The notes: generated from the letters alone by a model not told the origin. Shown: positions 1 to 8,859, counted from the first letter of the stretch. The stretch is 56,084 nt of DNA from Geobacteraceae bacterium (GCA_025355965.1 JANXYR010000057.1:1-56084); one strand, 5' to 3'. Program-made: numbers and translations.

Positions 1-458
1 GGGCTTAACAACCCTTCCTTCTTCAGAATTTTGAATAGCTGCTGCTCCTTCTGCCCCATTTTTTGTGCTTCCGCTTCACCGCTTCGCTCATGATCGTAAC
101 CACACAGATGTAAAATTCCGTGCATCAGCAGAAACGACAAGCGCTCAAAGAACGTCATCCCACCATCCTCCGCCTCACGGGCTGCGGTATCGGCCGAGAT
201 TATTACATCGCCCAGAGCGAGCGGATTGCCTCCCACGCACTCCCCTTCCTGTAATGAGAACGAAATCACGTTAGTCGGGCGATCTTTGGCAAGGTACTCC
301 CGGTTAATGATCCGGATCGAGCGGTCCCCCACAATCGAAACAGACAGCTCTGTCCCCTCAGGACATCCCAAGGCGCTTAAGATTCTCACTGCCACCTTTT
401 TGAGCTTTCGACTCTTGAAGCGCTGGCGTCTCTGGCGATTGTTCAATAATATCAGCAT
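1..458 (-). CDS. ybeY: Endoribonuclease YbeY / rRNA maturation factor (3' end cut by window edge)
   Basis: Single-strand-specific, metal-dependent endoribonuclease acting in 16S rRNA 3' maturation and 70S quality control (family knowledge). Translating the minus strand from the ATG at 458 gives MLILLNNRQRRQ..., a run with RILSALGCP and PTNVISFSLQE, and then the signature H-G-I-L-H-L-C-G-Y-D-H, the zinc-binding H-x3-H-x5-H motif. About 152 codons are visible, close to the full family length, so only a few residues are missing at the left edge. The ATG at 458 has GGAG nine bases upstream. An in-frame ATG at 473 and the GTG at 395 are weaker alternatives, because the family begins before the GTG. 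It overlaps the 3' end of the 7TM-HD gene by about 100 bases, so the two are translationally linked. Confidence 0.93.
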   Translation of the reverse strand, partial: MLILLNNRQRRQRFKSRKLKKVAVRILSALGCPEGTELSVSIVGDRSIRIINREYLAKDRPTNVISFSLQEGECVGGNPLALGDVIISADTAAREAEDGGMTFFERLSFLLMHGILHLCGYDHERSGEAEAQKMGQKEQQLFKILKKEGLLS

Positions 459-2799
459 ACTGTTCAACTCCATGTTCAGTTTTAATGTGGTCCCGGACAT
501 CCGTCTTTCTGGAACTCCCCCCCCCTTTATGAACAGGCTCAGGGTAATCAATACGATGATGAAAGATGCCGTTCAGTATGCTGGTAAAACTCCTGGCAAT
601 TTCGTGAAGATTTTTAAGAGTCAGCTCACATTCATCCAACTGGCCATCAATAAAGACATTATTAATCAGTTTTTGAACCAATCCCTGTATACGGTCAGGT
701 GACGGATTAACCAGAGTGCGGGAGGCTGCTTCAACACAGTCTGCCAGCATAACTATACCCGCCTCGCGTGTCTGCGGCTTGGGGCCCGGATAGCGGAAAT
801 CCCTTTCTTCAACGCTCTGTCCGGCCAAAGCAGCCTGGCTCTTGGCCCGCTCGTAAAAGAACTTGATCAATGCAGTGCCATGGTGCTGACGAATAATATC
901 AATAATTGGCTGTCCCAGCCTGTTTTCGCGTGCCAGTTCAGCTCCTTCCTTAATATGGGAAATCAGGATCAGTGCACTCATGCTAGGCGTAAGCTTGTCG
1001 TGACGATTCTCTTCACCGGCTTGATTTTCAATGAAGTAAAGCGGCTTTGATGCCTTGCCGATATCGTGATAATAGGCTGCAACCCTCGCCAACAGGGGAT
1101 TGGCACCTATCGATTCAGCAGCGGCCTCCACCAGGTTGCCAATAATAACACTGTGGTGATAGGTACCTGGCGCTTTGACCATTAGCTCCCGAAGCACCGG
1201 AGAGTTGAGATTTGCAAGTTCCAGCAGTTTTATATCGGTCGTATACTGAAAAAGGGTTTCAATAAGTGGAATAAAACTCGATACGAAGCCTGCGCTTATA
1301 AATCCGCTGAGCAGGGCAAAAAAGGCTACATAAAGAGTTTGTGTTGTAAAGATAGAATTGTTAAGGATCTGGAACGACAGCGCCAGAGCCAGGTTGACAA
1401 TAGACACCTTGAAACCGGCGGCGTAGACCGTGCTGCGACTGGTACAATGCCTGACGCCATGAGCGCCGACAATACTCCCGAGCAGCGAATAAATAACTAC
1501 CTGCATATTGTTTTCAAACATGATTCCAAGCAGCGGGGCCAAAATAGCACAATAGACCAGCGCAACCTCGGAGTTGATAAAGACCCGGATGATCATTGCT
1601 CCGGCAGCAAACGGAAACAGATAAAAGTAACTTGAAGCATCGACGGACGGAAATACCGAACCGATGTTATGTGTGATAAGTAGAGCTGTCTTGAAACAGA
1701 CGAAGCTCATGGTAACCAGAACAGAGATAATCAGCACATCTTTGTTTGTCGGGTTGAATTTTCGAATATTTTTGCAGGCAAACCTGTAGGGAAAATAAAA
1801 TAGTACAAGAATCAAAACAAAGGTTCCAAGCGCAGCAAAAGGGCGACTGCCGCTGAGCTGATTGCCGTAAATAGCCTGAAGTTTGTGGGCCTCTTCAGGG
1901 GTTATCCGTTCTCCAACACGTACGATCATCTCGCCCTTCTGCAGCTTGAATAGTACCGGCCTCACGGTCTCCATAGCTCCCCGGGAGCGCACCTCGGATG
2001 CTTCACGGTTATAGTACAGATTGGGCAGCAGAATTCTGGCGATCACAGAAGCAATGAGGGCATTGTCAGAGGTTGTACCTAACCCCTTGAAGCTCCAATT
2101 TCTGACAAGCCGACGAGCGTCGCCAATTTCAGTAAAACTGCTTGAGAAGTCGCCTCCACCGATGGGGTGACCACTATTATCAGATATTTCAAGCCCGCGG
2201 AGCGTATCTGCCTGAAAGATTTTCCCATCCAGAACAATTTTCCTTTGATACAGCTCATTCAACAACTCTGACAAACTTGCGAGAAAAACTTTGTCGGACT
2301 TGATCCGGGTAAGCGCCATAATTTCAGATTCACTAAGATCAGTATCCAGCAAAGGCGTCAACTGAGCGCGCCACTGGGAAATATTTTTTTCCGGCTTTAC
2401 AACACGGCCTAAACGAACCACAACAAGAGTTTGTTGCAGCTTGTCATGAAGAGCGCCAGGCACCTGATCACTCAGGTTATAAACGACTGGAGCATTGTTG
2501 GCGGCATCTTTGCGACGCTGTTCCGTTAATGCTTTGTCTTCTACAAGAAGATCTTGGGTTACACGAATGTCTGATGAAGCAATATCACCAACTTTATAGG
2601 AAAGTTTAGAGGTGTGTTGGCTAGGAAGGATGGTAAATGTCAGCAACAGTGAGGTAGAGACTAGAAGAAAAAAACGATTGCGACGGGCCGTGACGGGATT
2701 GGAAAATTTCTTGACCAGAGAATCAAGAAGATTCGACCCGAACTGGCTCAGATATGTCAGCGTGTGCTGTTCCTGCTTACTGCCGGATTGTTCAGCCAT
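358..2799 (-). CDS. 7TM-HD family phosphohydrolase (PgpH/YqfF-like)
   Basis: An 813-residue membrane protein. One N-terminal transmembrane segment (about residues 40-60) is followed by a large extracytoplasmic 7TMR-HDED-type region, a block of roughly seven hydrophobic segments (about 325-520) and a cytoplasmic HD domain. The HD domain has YHHSVI near 549 and the HD pair in YYHDIGK near 579. Firmicute PgpH members hydrolyse cyclic di-AMP; that this copy does so is inference. The pairing with downstream ybeY is the usual one for this family. phoH, often upstream elsewhere, is replaced here by a recombinase gene. The poly-charged C-terminal tail after the HD domain is variable in the family. 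The start is an ATG. Confidence 0.9.
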   Translation of the reverse strand: MAEQSGSKQEQHTLTYLSQFGSNLLDSLVKKFSNPVTARRNRFFLLVSTSLLLTFTILPSQHTSKLSYKVGDIASSDIRVTQDLLVEDKALTEQRRKDAANNAPVVYNLSDQVPGALHDKLQQTLVVVRLGRVVKPEKNISQWRAQLTPLLDTDLSESEIMALTRIKSDKVFLASLSELLNELYQRKIVLDGKIFQADTLRGLEISDNSGHPIGGGDFSSSFTEIGDARRLVRNWSFKGLGTTSDNALIASVIARILLPNLYYNREASEVRSRGAMETVRPVLFKLQKGEMIVRVGERITPEEAHKLQAIYGNQLSGSRPFAALGTFVLILVLFYFPYRFACKNIRKFNPTNKDVLIISVLVTMSFVCFKTALLITHNIGSVFPSVDASSYFYLFPFAAGAMIIRVFINSEVALVYCAILAPLLGIMFENNMQVVIYSLLGSIVGAHGVRHCTSRSTVYAAGFKVSIVNLALALSFQILNNSIFTTQTLYVAFFALLSGFISAGFVSSFIPLIETLFQYTTDIKLLELANLNSPVLRELMVKAPGTYHHSVIIGNLVEAAAESIGANPLLARVAAYYHDIGKASKPLYFIENQAGEENRHDKLTPSMSALILISHIKEGAELARENRLGQPIIDIIRQHHGTALIKFFYERAKSQAALAGQSVEERDFRYPGPKPQTREAGIVMLADCVEAASRTLVNPSPDRIQGLVQKLINNVFIDGQLDECELTLKNLHEIARSFTSILNGIFHHRIDYPEPVHKGGGSSRKTDVRDHIKTEHGVEQYADIIEQSPETPALQESKAQKGGSENLKRLGMS

Positions 2800-2918
2800 A
2801 GATTACATACGCCACTGGATGATTGGATTTCAGCGTCCACAACAAGTTTGGAATATTAGTCTGATTACGCAAACGTGTCAATAAAACTACGTCGATACAT
2901 CGTGGAAGGTCTGGCTGT

Positions 2919-3806
2919 TTAACCACGCGGGTGGATTTGTTGGTGAAGCCGTTTAAGGCGTTCTCTCGTGACATGAGTATATATCTGTGTGCTGGCCAGA
3001 TCGGCATGCCCCAGCATTATCTGTACACTGCGCAGATCGGCACCGTTTTCCAGCAGGTGTGTTGCAAAAGAATGCCGCAGGGTGTGTGGTGAAACGTTTT
3101 TACTGATAGCTGCCATCTTTACACGCTTCTTTATGATATTCCAGAAAGCCTGACGGCTCATCGAGCCTCCCAGGCGGGAAAGAAAAATATATGAATTCTG
3201 CCTAAGTGGATCAATTTTCTGTCGGACAGAGTTAAGATAGGTAGCTACCATCTCTCGTGCAGACTCGCCAATCGGCACCAGACGCTCCTTGTTTCCTTTT
3301 CCGACCGTCATCAGATAACCAGAATCAAGATTGACTTCGCGCAACTTAAGATTAACCAACTCAGACACCCTCAGACCAGTGGCGTAAAGCAGTTCCAACA
3401 TGGCACGGTCGCGTAGATCCTCTGCAAGCTCTCCCAGGCACGCGGCAAACAGGGCATCAACTTCACGACCATCCAGAAAATGCGGTAATTTGTGAAGAGT
3501 GCGCGGCGCTTCAATTATTGTCGCCGGATTACAGTCCGCATAGTTTTCAATCATCAGAAATTTGTGAAACATGCGGATAGCAGACAGGCAACGGGCACGG
3601 CTGCGTGGGCCGATATTCAATTTTTGCAGTGTGGCCATGAAAGCAGCGATATCAGCCGGACCGATATCGGACGGTTTCTGCCGTCCTGACTTTTCGAGGA
3701 AATCCAGATAGCGTACAAGATCGAGGCTGTAAGCACTCCTGGTATTGCTTGACAGCCCTTTTTCCACGGTAAGATAGGCTATGAATAGGTCAAGGTAGTC
3801 GTTCAA
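2919..3806 (-). CDS. xerD: Tyrosine recombinase XerC/XerD
   Basis: Site-specific tyrosine recombinase of the chromosome-dimer resolution type, 295 residues, the normal XerC/D length. It has an N-terminal SAM-like core-binding domain (about 1-90) and a C-terminal catalytic domain. The catalytic set is complete: R146 in ATGLRVSEL, K170, H241 and R244 in HTLRHSFATH, H267 in LGHADL, and nucleophile Y276. The start is TTG at 3806, preceded by AGGTGA at good spacing. The gene lies in a housekeeping run with no attachment site or excisionase beside it, which argues for a cellular Xer protein rather than an element integrase. Whether it is the XerC or XerD partner cannot be settled from one window; XerD is the guess. 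Confidence 0.88.
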   Translation of the reverse strand: MNDYLDLFIAYLTVEKGLSSNTRSAYSLDLVRYLDFLEKSGRQKPSDIGPADIAAFMATLQKLNIGPRSRARCLSAIRMFHKFLMIENYADCNPATIIEAPRTLHKLPHFLDGREVDALFAACLGELAEDLRDRAMLELLYATGLRVSELVNLKLREVNLDSGYLMTVGKGNKERLVPIGESAREMVATYLNSVRQKIDPLRQNSYIFLSRLGGSMSRQAFWNIIKKRVKMAAISKNVSPHTLRHSFATHLLENGADLRSVQIMLGHADLASTQIYTHVTRERLKRLHQQIHPRG

Positions 3807-3828
3807 TCTGGTTCACCTTTCGTATAAA

Positions 3829-4158
3829 TCAGGCGCTTTCTTCCAAGACGGCAACCTCTTCCGTGTCCGGCATGATGCCGGAAATAGCAAGCGCCTTCTG
3901 GCCGACAAGAGCCTGGGCAAGCTTGCAACGAGCGCTGGTCAGAAGACGCTGAACCGTACCCCGTGATACACCCATGCATACACCAGCTTCCTCCTGGGTC
4001 TTTCCCACACCATCACAAAGATGCAGGGTCTCAAGTTCATCGTGCGCAAGTTGGATCGTTTCCAGATCCTTGAGAGGGATACCTGCCGGTTTGTAGACCG
4101 CCGCATATCCAGCCCGGTGGGGACAAAGGCAAATCCTCGGTTTACGTGGACGCGGCAT
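3829..4158 (-). CDS. UPF0251 / DUF134 helix-turn-helix protein
   Basis: A 109-residue protein of the DUF134 (UPF0251) family. It opens with the typical basic MPRPRKPR and a short cysteine/histidine stretch (CLCPH). A sigma-70 region-4-like helix-turn-helix follows: KTQEEAGVCMGVSRGTVQRLLTSAR at about 55-80. The family is thought to bind DNA or sense metal clusters, but no defined target is known. It starts two bases after the NifX-like gene stop, so the two are co-transcribed and probably work together. This DUF134 plus NifX-like pairing recurs in anaerobes (recalled, not searched). Confidence 0.85.
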   Translation of the reverse strand: MPRPRKPRICLCPHRAGYAAVYKPAGIPLKDLETIQLAHDELETLHLCDGVGKTQEEAGVCMGVSRGTVQRLLTSARCKLAQALVGQKALAISGIMPDTEEVAVLEESA

Positions 4159-4160
4159 GA

Positions 4161-4541
4161 TTAGTGGGAACAGCCATGACTGTGACCATGACCGCCACAG
4201 GTATGACCCGGCATATATTCAGAGAGGGTGTTGGCACGCAACAGTTCGATGTTTTCACCGATAGTCCCACTCTGTGACTTGAATACCCGCATACCGGCAC
4301 TGTTGAGTTTATGCAGAGCCCCGCCACCAATGCCGCCAACAACTATTGCATCAACCTGATGGCCGCCAAGACCTGCTACCGGATTGCAGGCTCCATGCTC
4401 GTGAATCTGGTCGCTGTTGTTAATCATTGTCAGCTCATTCGTAACCATGTCAACCACAACAAAGCCTGGTGCAGACCCGAAATGCCCAAACACCTGGCTC
4501 TCCAACCCTTGATTTTCCTGAACTGGAAAACAAACTTTCAT
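4161..4541 (-). CDS. NifX/NifB-domain (dinitrogenase iron-molybdenum cofactor-type) protein with histidine-rich tail
   Basis: A small cytoplasmic protein of the NifX/NafY/NifB C-terminal superfamily (Di-nitro_FeMo fold). Such proteins bind Fe-S or Fe-Mo cluster precursors. It starts MKVCFPVQENQGLESQVFGHFG and carries the ACNPVAGLGGHQVDAIVVGGIG core. The tail GGHGHSHGCSH is rich in histidine and cysteine and looks metal-binding. The start is the ATG at 4541, preceded by AGGAGGT; the longer open frame upstream lacks such support and has no family match. No nif genes lie nearby, so a role in nitrogenase is not implied. It is likely an orphan metal-cluster protein paired with the downstream UPF0251 protein. 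Two inverted repeats lie in its upstream region. Confidence 0.87.
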   Translation of the reverse strand: MKVCFPVQENQGLESQVFGHFGSAPGFVVVDMVTNELTMINNSDQIHEHGACNPVAGLGGHQVDAIVVGGIGGGALHKLNSAGMRVFKSQSGTIGENIELLRANTLSEYMPGHTCGGHGHSHGCSH

Positions 4542-4560
4542 TTTGTACCTCCTGTTAATA

Positions 4561-4606
4561 TTGTGTATATGCACAAAATAACATTCAGAATATTGCATGT
4601 CAATAT
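4561..4606 (-). promoter_or_regulatory. Two inverted repeats upstream of the NifX-like gene
   Basis: TTGTG-TATATG-CACAA occupies 4561-4576 and ATATTG-CATGT-CAATAT occupies 4590-4606. Both lie between the NifX-like start (4541, minus) and the small plus-strand ORF at 4698. They have the size and symmetry of dimeric regulator sites. The first resembles the general CRP/FNR dyad layout, but no half-site is a confident consensus match. The regulator is unknown. Confidence 0.4.
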
Positions 4607-4697
4607 GTTTTAAAGATTTGATCTGCATCAAGGTAAAGAGGCAGCATTTCATGCAACCATGAGAACAGAATTTATTCAGTTCAAACAGGAGCGAAAT

Positions 4698-4841
4698 ATG
4701 ATTACCAGCAGCGAAATTGCAGTTACCGTCACTATCTGGGTATTAACGGCAGCAGGAACTTTCTTTGGCACTCGCGCCGTCTGGCGGCGCAGAAAGAAGA
4801 AGCGATCCAGGAACTACGGGGTGGATGACGGTTCAAGATAG
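4698..4841 (+). CDS. Small single-pass membrane protein (hypothetical)
   Basis: A 47-residue ORF beginning MITSSEIAVTVTIWVLTAAG. It has one hydrophobic segment (about residues 7-26) followed by a very basic tail (RRRKKKRSR), a plausible small inner-membrane protein with a cytoplasmic C-terminus. The ATG at 4698 has CAGGAG at good spacing, so this start is preferred over the in-frame ATG at 4659. It is divergent from the NifX-like gene and convergent with glnD. I do not recognise a family; a chance ORF cannot be excluded. Confidence 0.45.
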   Translation: MITSSEIAVTVTIWVLTAAGTFFGTRAVWRRRKKKRSRNYGVDDGSR

Positions 4842-4866
4842 CAAATGTAGTACTGCTGAGACGTCT

Positions 4867-7578
4867 CTACACCCACTCATCAATTGCTGTCATCAACTTG
4901 CTGCAGATTTCACTCAACTTATCTTGATCGGTTATTTTATGACCAAAAATATCCCGCACATAGAATACGTCGGCAACCTGATCGACCTTGGTGGATATCT
5001 TAGAAACACCGATATAGAGCCCCATTTCCGCCAGTGTACTGGTAATCAGGTACAGCAATCCAACCTTGTCATGGGTAAGGATATCGATAACTGTATACTC
5101 TTCTGAAACCTCATTATCGATATCGACTTTGGTTGCAAAACGTGGTGCCGGACGGGCCGTCAGCAAGGTCGGACGTTTACGTTTGGCAACCAATGTCGAC
5201 ACCTCTGCTTCTCCGTGGATAACTTGACGCATATCCTGCTCGATCTTGTCCCAGCGTGCTGCATCTGTGATCAGGTTTCCCTGCGGCGAATTGACCTGCA
5301 GGATATCCAGTACCTTGCCGTTCTTGCTTGTATTGATCTGCGCTCCCAGAATATTTATACCGTTGGCAGCCATGACACCGGTAATCCGGGAAAAAAGCCC
5401 CGGCATATCGTGAGCGCAGATGGTGTATTCGGAATAACCGCTCTCCGGCTGATGGGTAAGGCGCAGCAAGATATCGGACTGTTCCAGCCCCCTCAACAGG
5501 CGGACCTGTTCCGCGATCAGAGTAGCCGGATTGGATAAGAGCAGCCGCACCGGCATGGCCTTTAGCTCTTGCCGGACCTGAATGGCGGGAAGATCATTCT
5601 CCAATAGATCAGTAACCTTTTTGATGACGGAGTTGACCCGTTCACTGCTTGCTTCCTGCAGGAAGCCTCCACGATCAAGGATAGCGAATGCCTTCTCGTA
5701 TAGTTCCTGGAAAAGTGAAGATTTCCAAGTTGTCCAAACATCTGATCCGACCGCACGGACGTCTGCAACAGTAAGCAGATAGAGCATTTTGAGATTTTCG
5801 CTGGTTTCCATCTGGTGGGCAAACTGGGCGATCATCTTTTCGTCATTTAAGTCGCGACGTTGTGAAATATGGGCAAACAGGAGATGCAGACGAACCAGAA
5901 ATTCAAGCCGTTCACTGTCCTCCTTGGAAAGCCCCATTCTGCGGGCAATAGTCGGGATCAAGGCTGCGCCCTTCTCGGCATGGCCACCTCCAGAACCTTT
6001 GCCAATATCATGAAAGAGCACCGCCAGAATAAGCAGTTCCGGCTTGCCAATCTCCGAAGCAATGATACAGGGGAGCGGCATAATCTTTTTGAACTCGCCA
6101 TTAAGCATCTTTTCCGTCTGTTCAACGGCAAAAAGAGTATGAGTATCAACGGTATATATGTGGTACAGGTCATGCTGAACTTTGCAGTATATATGCTCGA
6201 ACTCCGGGATATAGCGGTTCAGAAACTCCAGATGATGCATCATGTTCAAAGTGCTGGCGACACCCTTTGTAGATCGTAAAATATTCAGGAATGACAGATT
6301 GACTTCGCGACTGCGACGGAACTTGTCGTTGATCAGGGCAATATTTTTCCTGATGATTCCCTTGACTCGAACATTGAGTGTGACACCATGCTTCTGGGCC
6401 AGCTCGAATATTTTCATCATTATTCCCGGATTTTTCTCAACTATGGATTCATCAGGAACGATCAACTCTCCCTTGAGTACGAAACAACCGTCACCGACTG
6501 GCCTGCGTACAAAATAGCCCAATATCTTCAAAGCCCCCTCATCGCGCCAGATACAGCGAGAAATCAGGCTGGAGGTAAAATGTTCTATTTTGTTGGCCTG
6601 ACGATAATAATCCCTCATAAAATCTTCAACAGCCAGTACACGACCACTGTTCTTATAACCAAAAAAACCGGCCAAATGAACTTGGGCATCAAAGGTCAAC
6701 TGATCGTTTTTACGACCATTGAAGTAATGAAGCTCATTGCGGATGCGCCATAGATAGTCAAGAGCCGCGTGATACGTTTCAAGCTCTTCATCGTCCACAA
6801 TACCCTTGATGATCAGCTCACGCAGTTCGGAAAATTTGTACTTTACGCGTGCCACCCAGATGGCGGTCTGCAGGTCTCTAAGGCCGCCCTCCCCTTCTTT
6901 CAGATTAGGCTCGAGCAGATAGACCGTAGAACCGTACTTTTCACGACGACTCTTCATATCAGCCATCTTTTCCTTTATGAATGAGTCACTGGATTTGGGC
7001 AGAATCTGGCGGAAGATAACCTTGTTGAGAGCAGAGAAGAGCGGTCGACTGCCGGAAAGAAAACGGGCATCCATCAGCGCTGTTTTGACAGTGCCGTCGG
7101 CTGCAGCCATTTCAATACAGTCGACAATCCTTCGTACCGAATAACCAACATCAAGCCGCATGTCCCACAAAAAATAGAGCAGTTTCTGGGCAATGTCCTC
7201 CACTGTCGCAGCAGGCAGAATGCCATCATGCAGAAACATGATATCGATGTCGGAGTAGGGGTTAAGTTCTCCGCGACCATATCCGCCGACCGCCACAAGT
7301 GAAACATGTTCAAGCATGGAGTCACCGCCACCCAAGTCATAGACGATAGAAAGGAAAAGTCTATTGTTCAACTCGTCCATCATATCACTGAGCAGATGGG
7401 TTACATCGCTGCCACTGGCACCACAACTATGCAATTGCTTAATATCATGACGATACTTTGTCAGAAAGTTTTTACAGCCGGAAAGGTAAAGCGACCGTTT
7501 TTCATCAAAACCGGCCATACCGGCATCACCAACGGCATTGATTGTATCGGGAAAATATGGATCGATAAAAAATTGCAT
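4867..7578 (-). CDS. glnD: Bifunctional [protein-PII] uridylyltransferase / uridylyl-removing enzyme GlnD
   Basis: Nitrogen-status sensor that uridylylates PII proteins when glutamine is low and removes UMP when it is high. At 903 residues it has the full architecture. The nucleotidyltransferase motif GGYGRGELNPYSDIDIMFL is near residue 95-112, the HD domain HDIGKGSGGGHAEKG is near 526, and two C-terminal ACT domains lie near 716 (YTICAHDMPGLFSRITG) and 829 (DILTHDKVGLLYLITS). The ACT domains bind glutamine. It is monocistronic here, with a good sigma-70-type promoter upstream. No PII gene is in the window. Confidence 0.97.
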   Translation of the reverse strand: MQFFIDPYFPDTINAVGDAGMAGFDEKRSLYLSGCKNFLTKYRHDIKQLHSCGASGSDVTHLLSDMMDELNNRLFLSIVYDLGGGDSMLEHVSLVAVGGYGRGELNPYSDIDIMFLHDGILPAATVEDIAQKLLYFLWDMRLDVGYSVRRIVDCIEMAAADGTVKTALMDARFLSGSRPLFSALNKVIFRQILPKSSDSFIKEKMADMKSRREKYGSTVYLLEPNLKEGEGGLRDLQTAIWVARVKYKFSELRELIIKGIVDDEELETYHAALDYLWRIRNELHYFNGRKNDQLTFDAQVHLAGFFGYKNSGRVLAVEDFMRDYYRQANKIEHFTSSLISRCIWRDEGALKILGYFVRRPVGDGCFVLKGELIVPDESIVEKNPGIMMKIFELAQKHGVTLNVRVKGIIRKNIALINDKFRRSREVNLSFLNILRSTKGVASTLNMMHHLEFLNRYIPEFEHIYCKVQHDLYHIYTVDTHTLFAVEQTEKMLNGEFKKIMPLPCIIASEIGKPELLILAVLFHDIGKGSGGGHAEKGAALIPTIARRMGLSKEDSERLEFLVRLHLLFAHISQRRDLNDEKMIAQFAHQMETSENLKMLYLLTVADVRAVGSDVWTTWKSSLFQELYEKAFAILDRGGFLQEASSERVNSVIKKVTDLLENDLPAIQVRQELKAMPVRLLLSNPATLIAEQVRLLRGLEQSDILLRLTHQPESGYSEYTICAHDMPGLFSRITGVMAANGINILGAQINTSKNGKVLDILQVNSPQGNLITDAARWDKIEQDMRQVIHGEAEVSTLVAKRKRPTLLTARPAPRFATKVDIDNEVSEEYTVIDILTHDKVGLLYLITSTLAEMGLYIGVSKISTKVDQVADVFYVRDIFGHKITDQDKLSEICSKLMTAIDEWV

Positions 7579-7642
7579 ATATATTCCTTGTAAAAAGGTA
7601 ATTGGGAGCGGAAGGCGTCAGTGGCAACCGGTCGGGTTGTGG

Positions 7643-7671
7643 ATTATACGTCAGACGCCCGAATGAGTCAA
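7643..7671 (-). promoter_or_regulatory. Predicted sigma-70 promoter of glnD
   Basis: On the minus strand TTGACT (7671-7666) and TATAAT (7648-7643) are separated by 17 bases, a near-consensus housekeeping promoter about 65 bases before the glnD ATG. The promoter and transcribed leader sit in a sequence bounded by GGCGTC/GACGCC arms (7614-7619 and 7654-7659), with an inner CAACC/GGTTG hairpin, so a leader structure is possible. Confidence 0.6.
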
Positions 7672-7807
7672 AAGCAATAGCACGGTAAAATTTCGACTTC
7701 CAGCTTTACATTCCCTTGATCGTCATGCTAGCCTTGCAAAAATTTGGTCCTGTGACGGTCACCACTCTTTCTGAATGTTCTCGTCATGGAGCCCCAGGAG
7801 TAAAATC

Positions 7808-8815
7808 ATGAAACGAAAAGCAATCGCCCTCCTATCCGGAGGACTCGACTCTACTCTGGCTGTCAAGATGATGCTTGATCTCGGCATAGAAGTCGAAGCC
7901 CTCAATTTCACCTCTCCATTTTGCACCTGCACCGGAAAAAACTCTGGTTGTAAATCTGAAGCGGTTCGTGTGGCTCAGGAATACAACATCCCGATCAAGG
8001 TCATGCATAAAGGGGTGGAGTATCTCGATATAGTCCGCAATCCTGTCCATGGCTATGGAAAAGGTGTTAATCCATGCGTAGACTGCAGGATATATCTGCT
8101 TAAAAAAGCCAAAGAGTACATGCTTGAGAGCGGTGCAGACTTTGTATTTACCGGGGAGGTACTAGGTCAGAGACCGATGAGTCAGCGTAGGGATACACTA
8201 CGTGTCATTGAGAAAGAAAGTGGTCTGGAAGGACTGCTGCTGCGGCCCCTTTCAGCCCGCCATTTTGAACCAACAATCCCTGAAAAAGAAGGGTGGGTTG
8301 ACCGGAATAAACTTATGGCAATTGAAGGACGGTCGCGCTCAGTGCAGATGCAGATGGCTGAAGATCTGGATGTAAAAGATTATCCCTGCCCGGCCGGGGG
8401 GTGCCTGCTTACCGAACTTTCATACGTCCCAAAGATTCGCGATGTATTCGATCATTCTGAAGAGCTCAATCTAAGAGATTTCCGCATGCTGAAAACAGGT
8501 CGCCATTTCCGCCTCGACCCGCACAGTAAAGCGATCATGGGGCGGAGTGAGAGCGACAACAACCAGCTCGAACTCACTCGTCAACCGGGAGAAGCCGCCC
8601 TGACGTGGCTCGACGGCAACACCCCGGTAGCTATTATTATCGGCAATCAAGATGATGACAATTTCAGACTGAGCGCAAGAATTATGCTCCGCTATACTAA
8701 AGCTGAGCCTGGTGCAGAGTGTCGAATTGAGTTGCGAATCAATGACTCGCGACAGGTGTTTTCTGTGATAAACGATATGAGCCCTGAGGCGGTGGAGCCT
8801 TATCTGGTGGCTTAA
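7808..8815 (+). CDS. ThiI-like PP-loop protein with C-terminal NFACT-R_2-like domain (tRNA thiolation-type)
   Basis: A 335-residue cytoplasmic protein. The N-terminal PP-loop SGGLDSTLA (about 11-19) adenylates a substrate as in ThiI and MnmA. Cysteine-rich CTCTGKNSGC and NPCVDCRIYLLKKAKEYM follow, where ThiI/MnmA-like enzymes carry thiol-transfer or metal-binding cysteines. CPAGGCLLTE is near 197. The C-terminal part (GRHFRLDPHSKAIMGRSESDN...) resembles the NFACT-R_2 RNA-binding domain. Sulfur transfer to tRNA is inferred; annotation names for this family vary between ThiI-like and tRNA methyltransferase-like. The ATG at 7808 follows CAGGAG, so the longer open frame from 7775 is unlikely. A terminator hairpin follows. 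Confidence 0.8.
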   Translation: MKRKAIALLSGGLDSTLAVKMMLDLGIEVEALNFTSPFCTCTGKNSGCKSEAVRVAQEYNIPIKVMHKGVEYLDIVRNPVHGYGKGVNPCVDCRIYLLKKAKEYMLESGADFVFTGEVLGQRPMSQRRDTLRVIEKESGLEGLLLRPLSARHFEPTIPEKEGWVDRNKLMAIEGRSRSVQMQMAEDLDVKDYPCPAGGCLLTELSYVPKIRDVFDHSEELNLRDFRMLKTGRHFRLDPHSKAIMGRSESDNNQLELTRQPGEAALTWLDGNTPVAIIIGNQDDDNFRLSARIMLRYTKAEPGAECRIELRINDSRQVFSVINDMSPEAVEPYLVA

Positions 8816-8859
8816 CTGGTCATTGTTTATCAGTTATACTCAACTGTGAACCAAAACGT

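Noticed and set aside
2792..3007. Minus-strand frame of 71 codons between the recombinase and the HD gene
   Set aside because: It overlaps the recombinase 3' end in another frame and lacks a start signal or conserved features.
2919..3806. Tyrosine recombinase as the integrase of a mobile element
   Set aside because: Normal Xer length and residues, housekeeping neighbours, no attachment site, excisionase or cargo nearby.
4161..4541. Part of a nitrogen-fixation cluster
   Set aside because: Only the NifX-like domain is present; no nif structural or assembly genes lie in the window.
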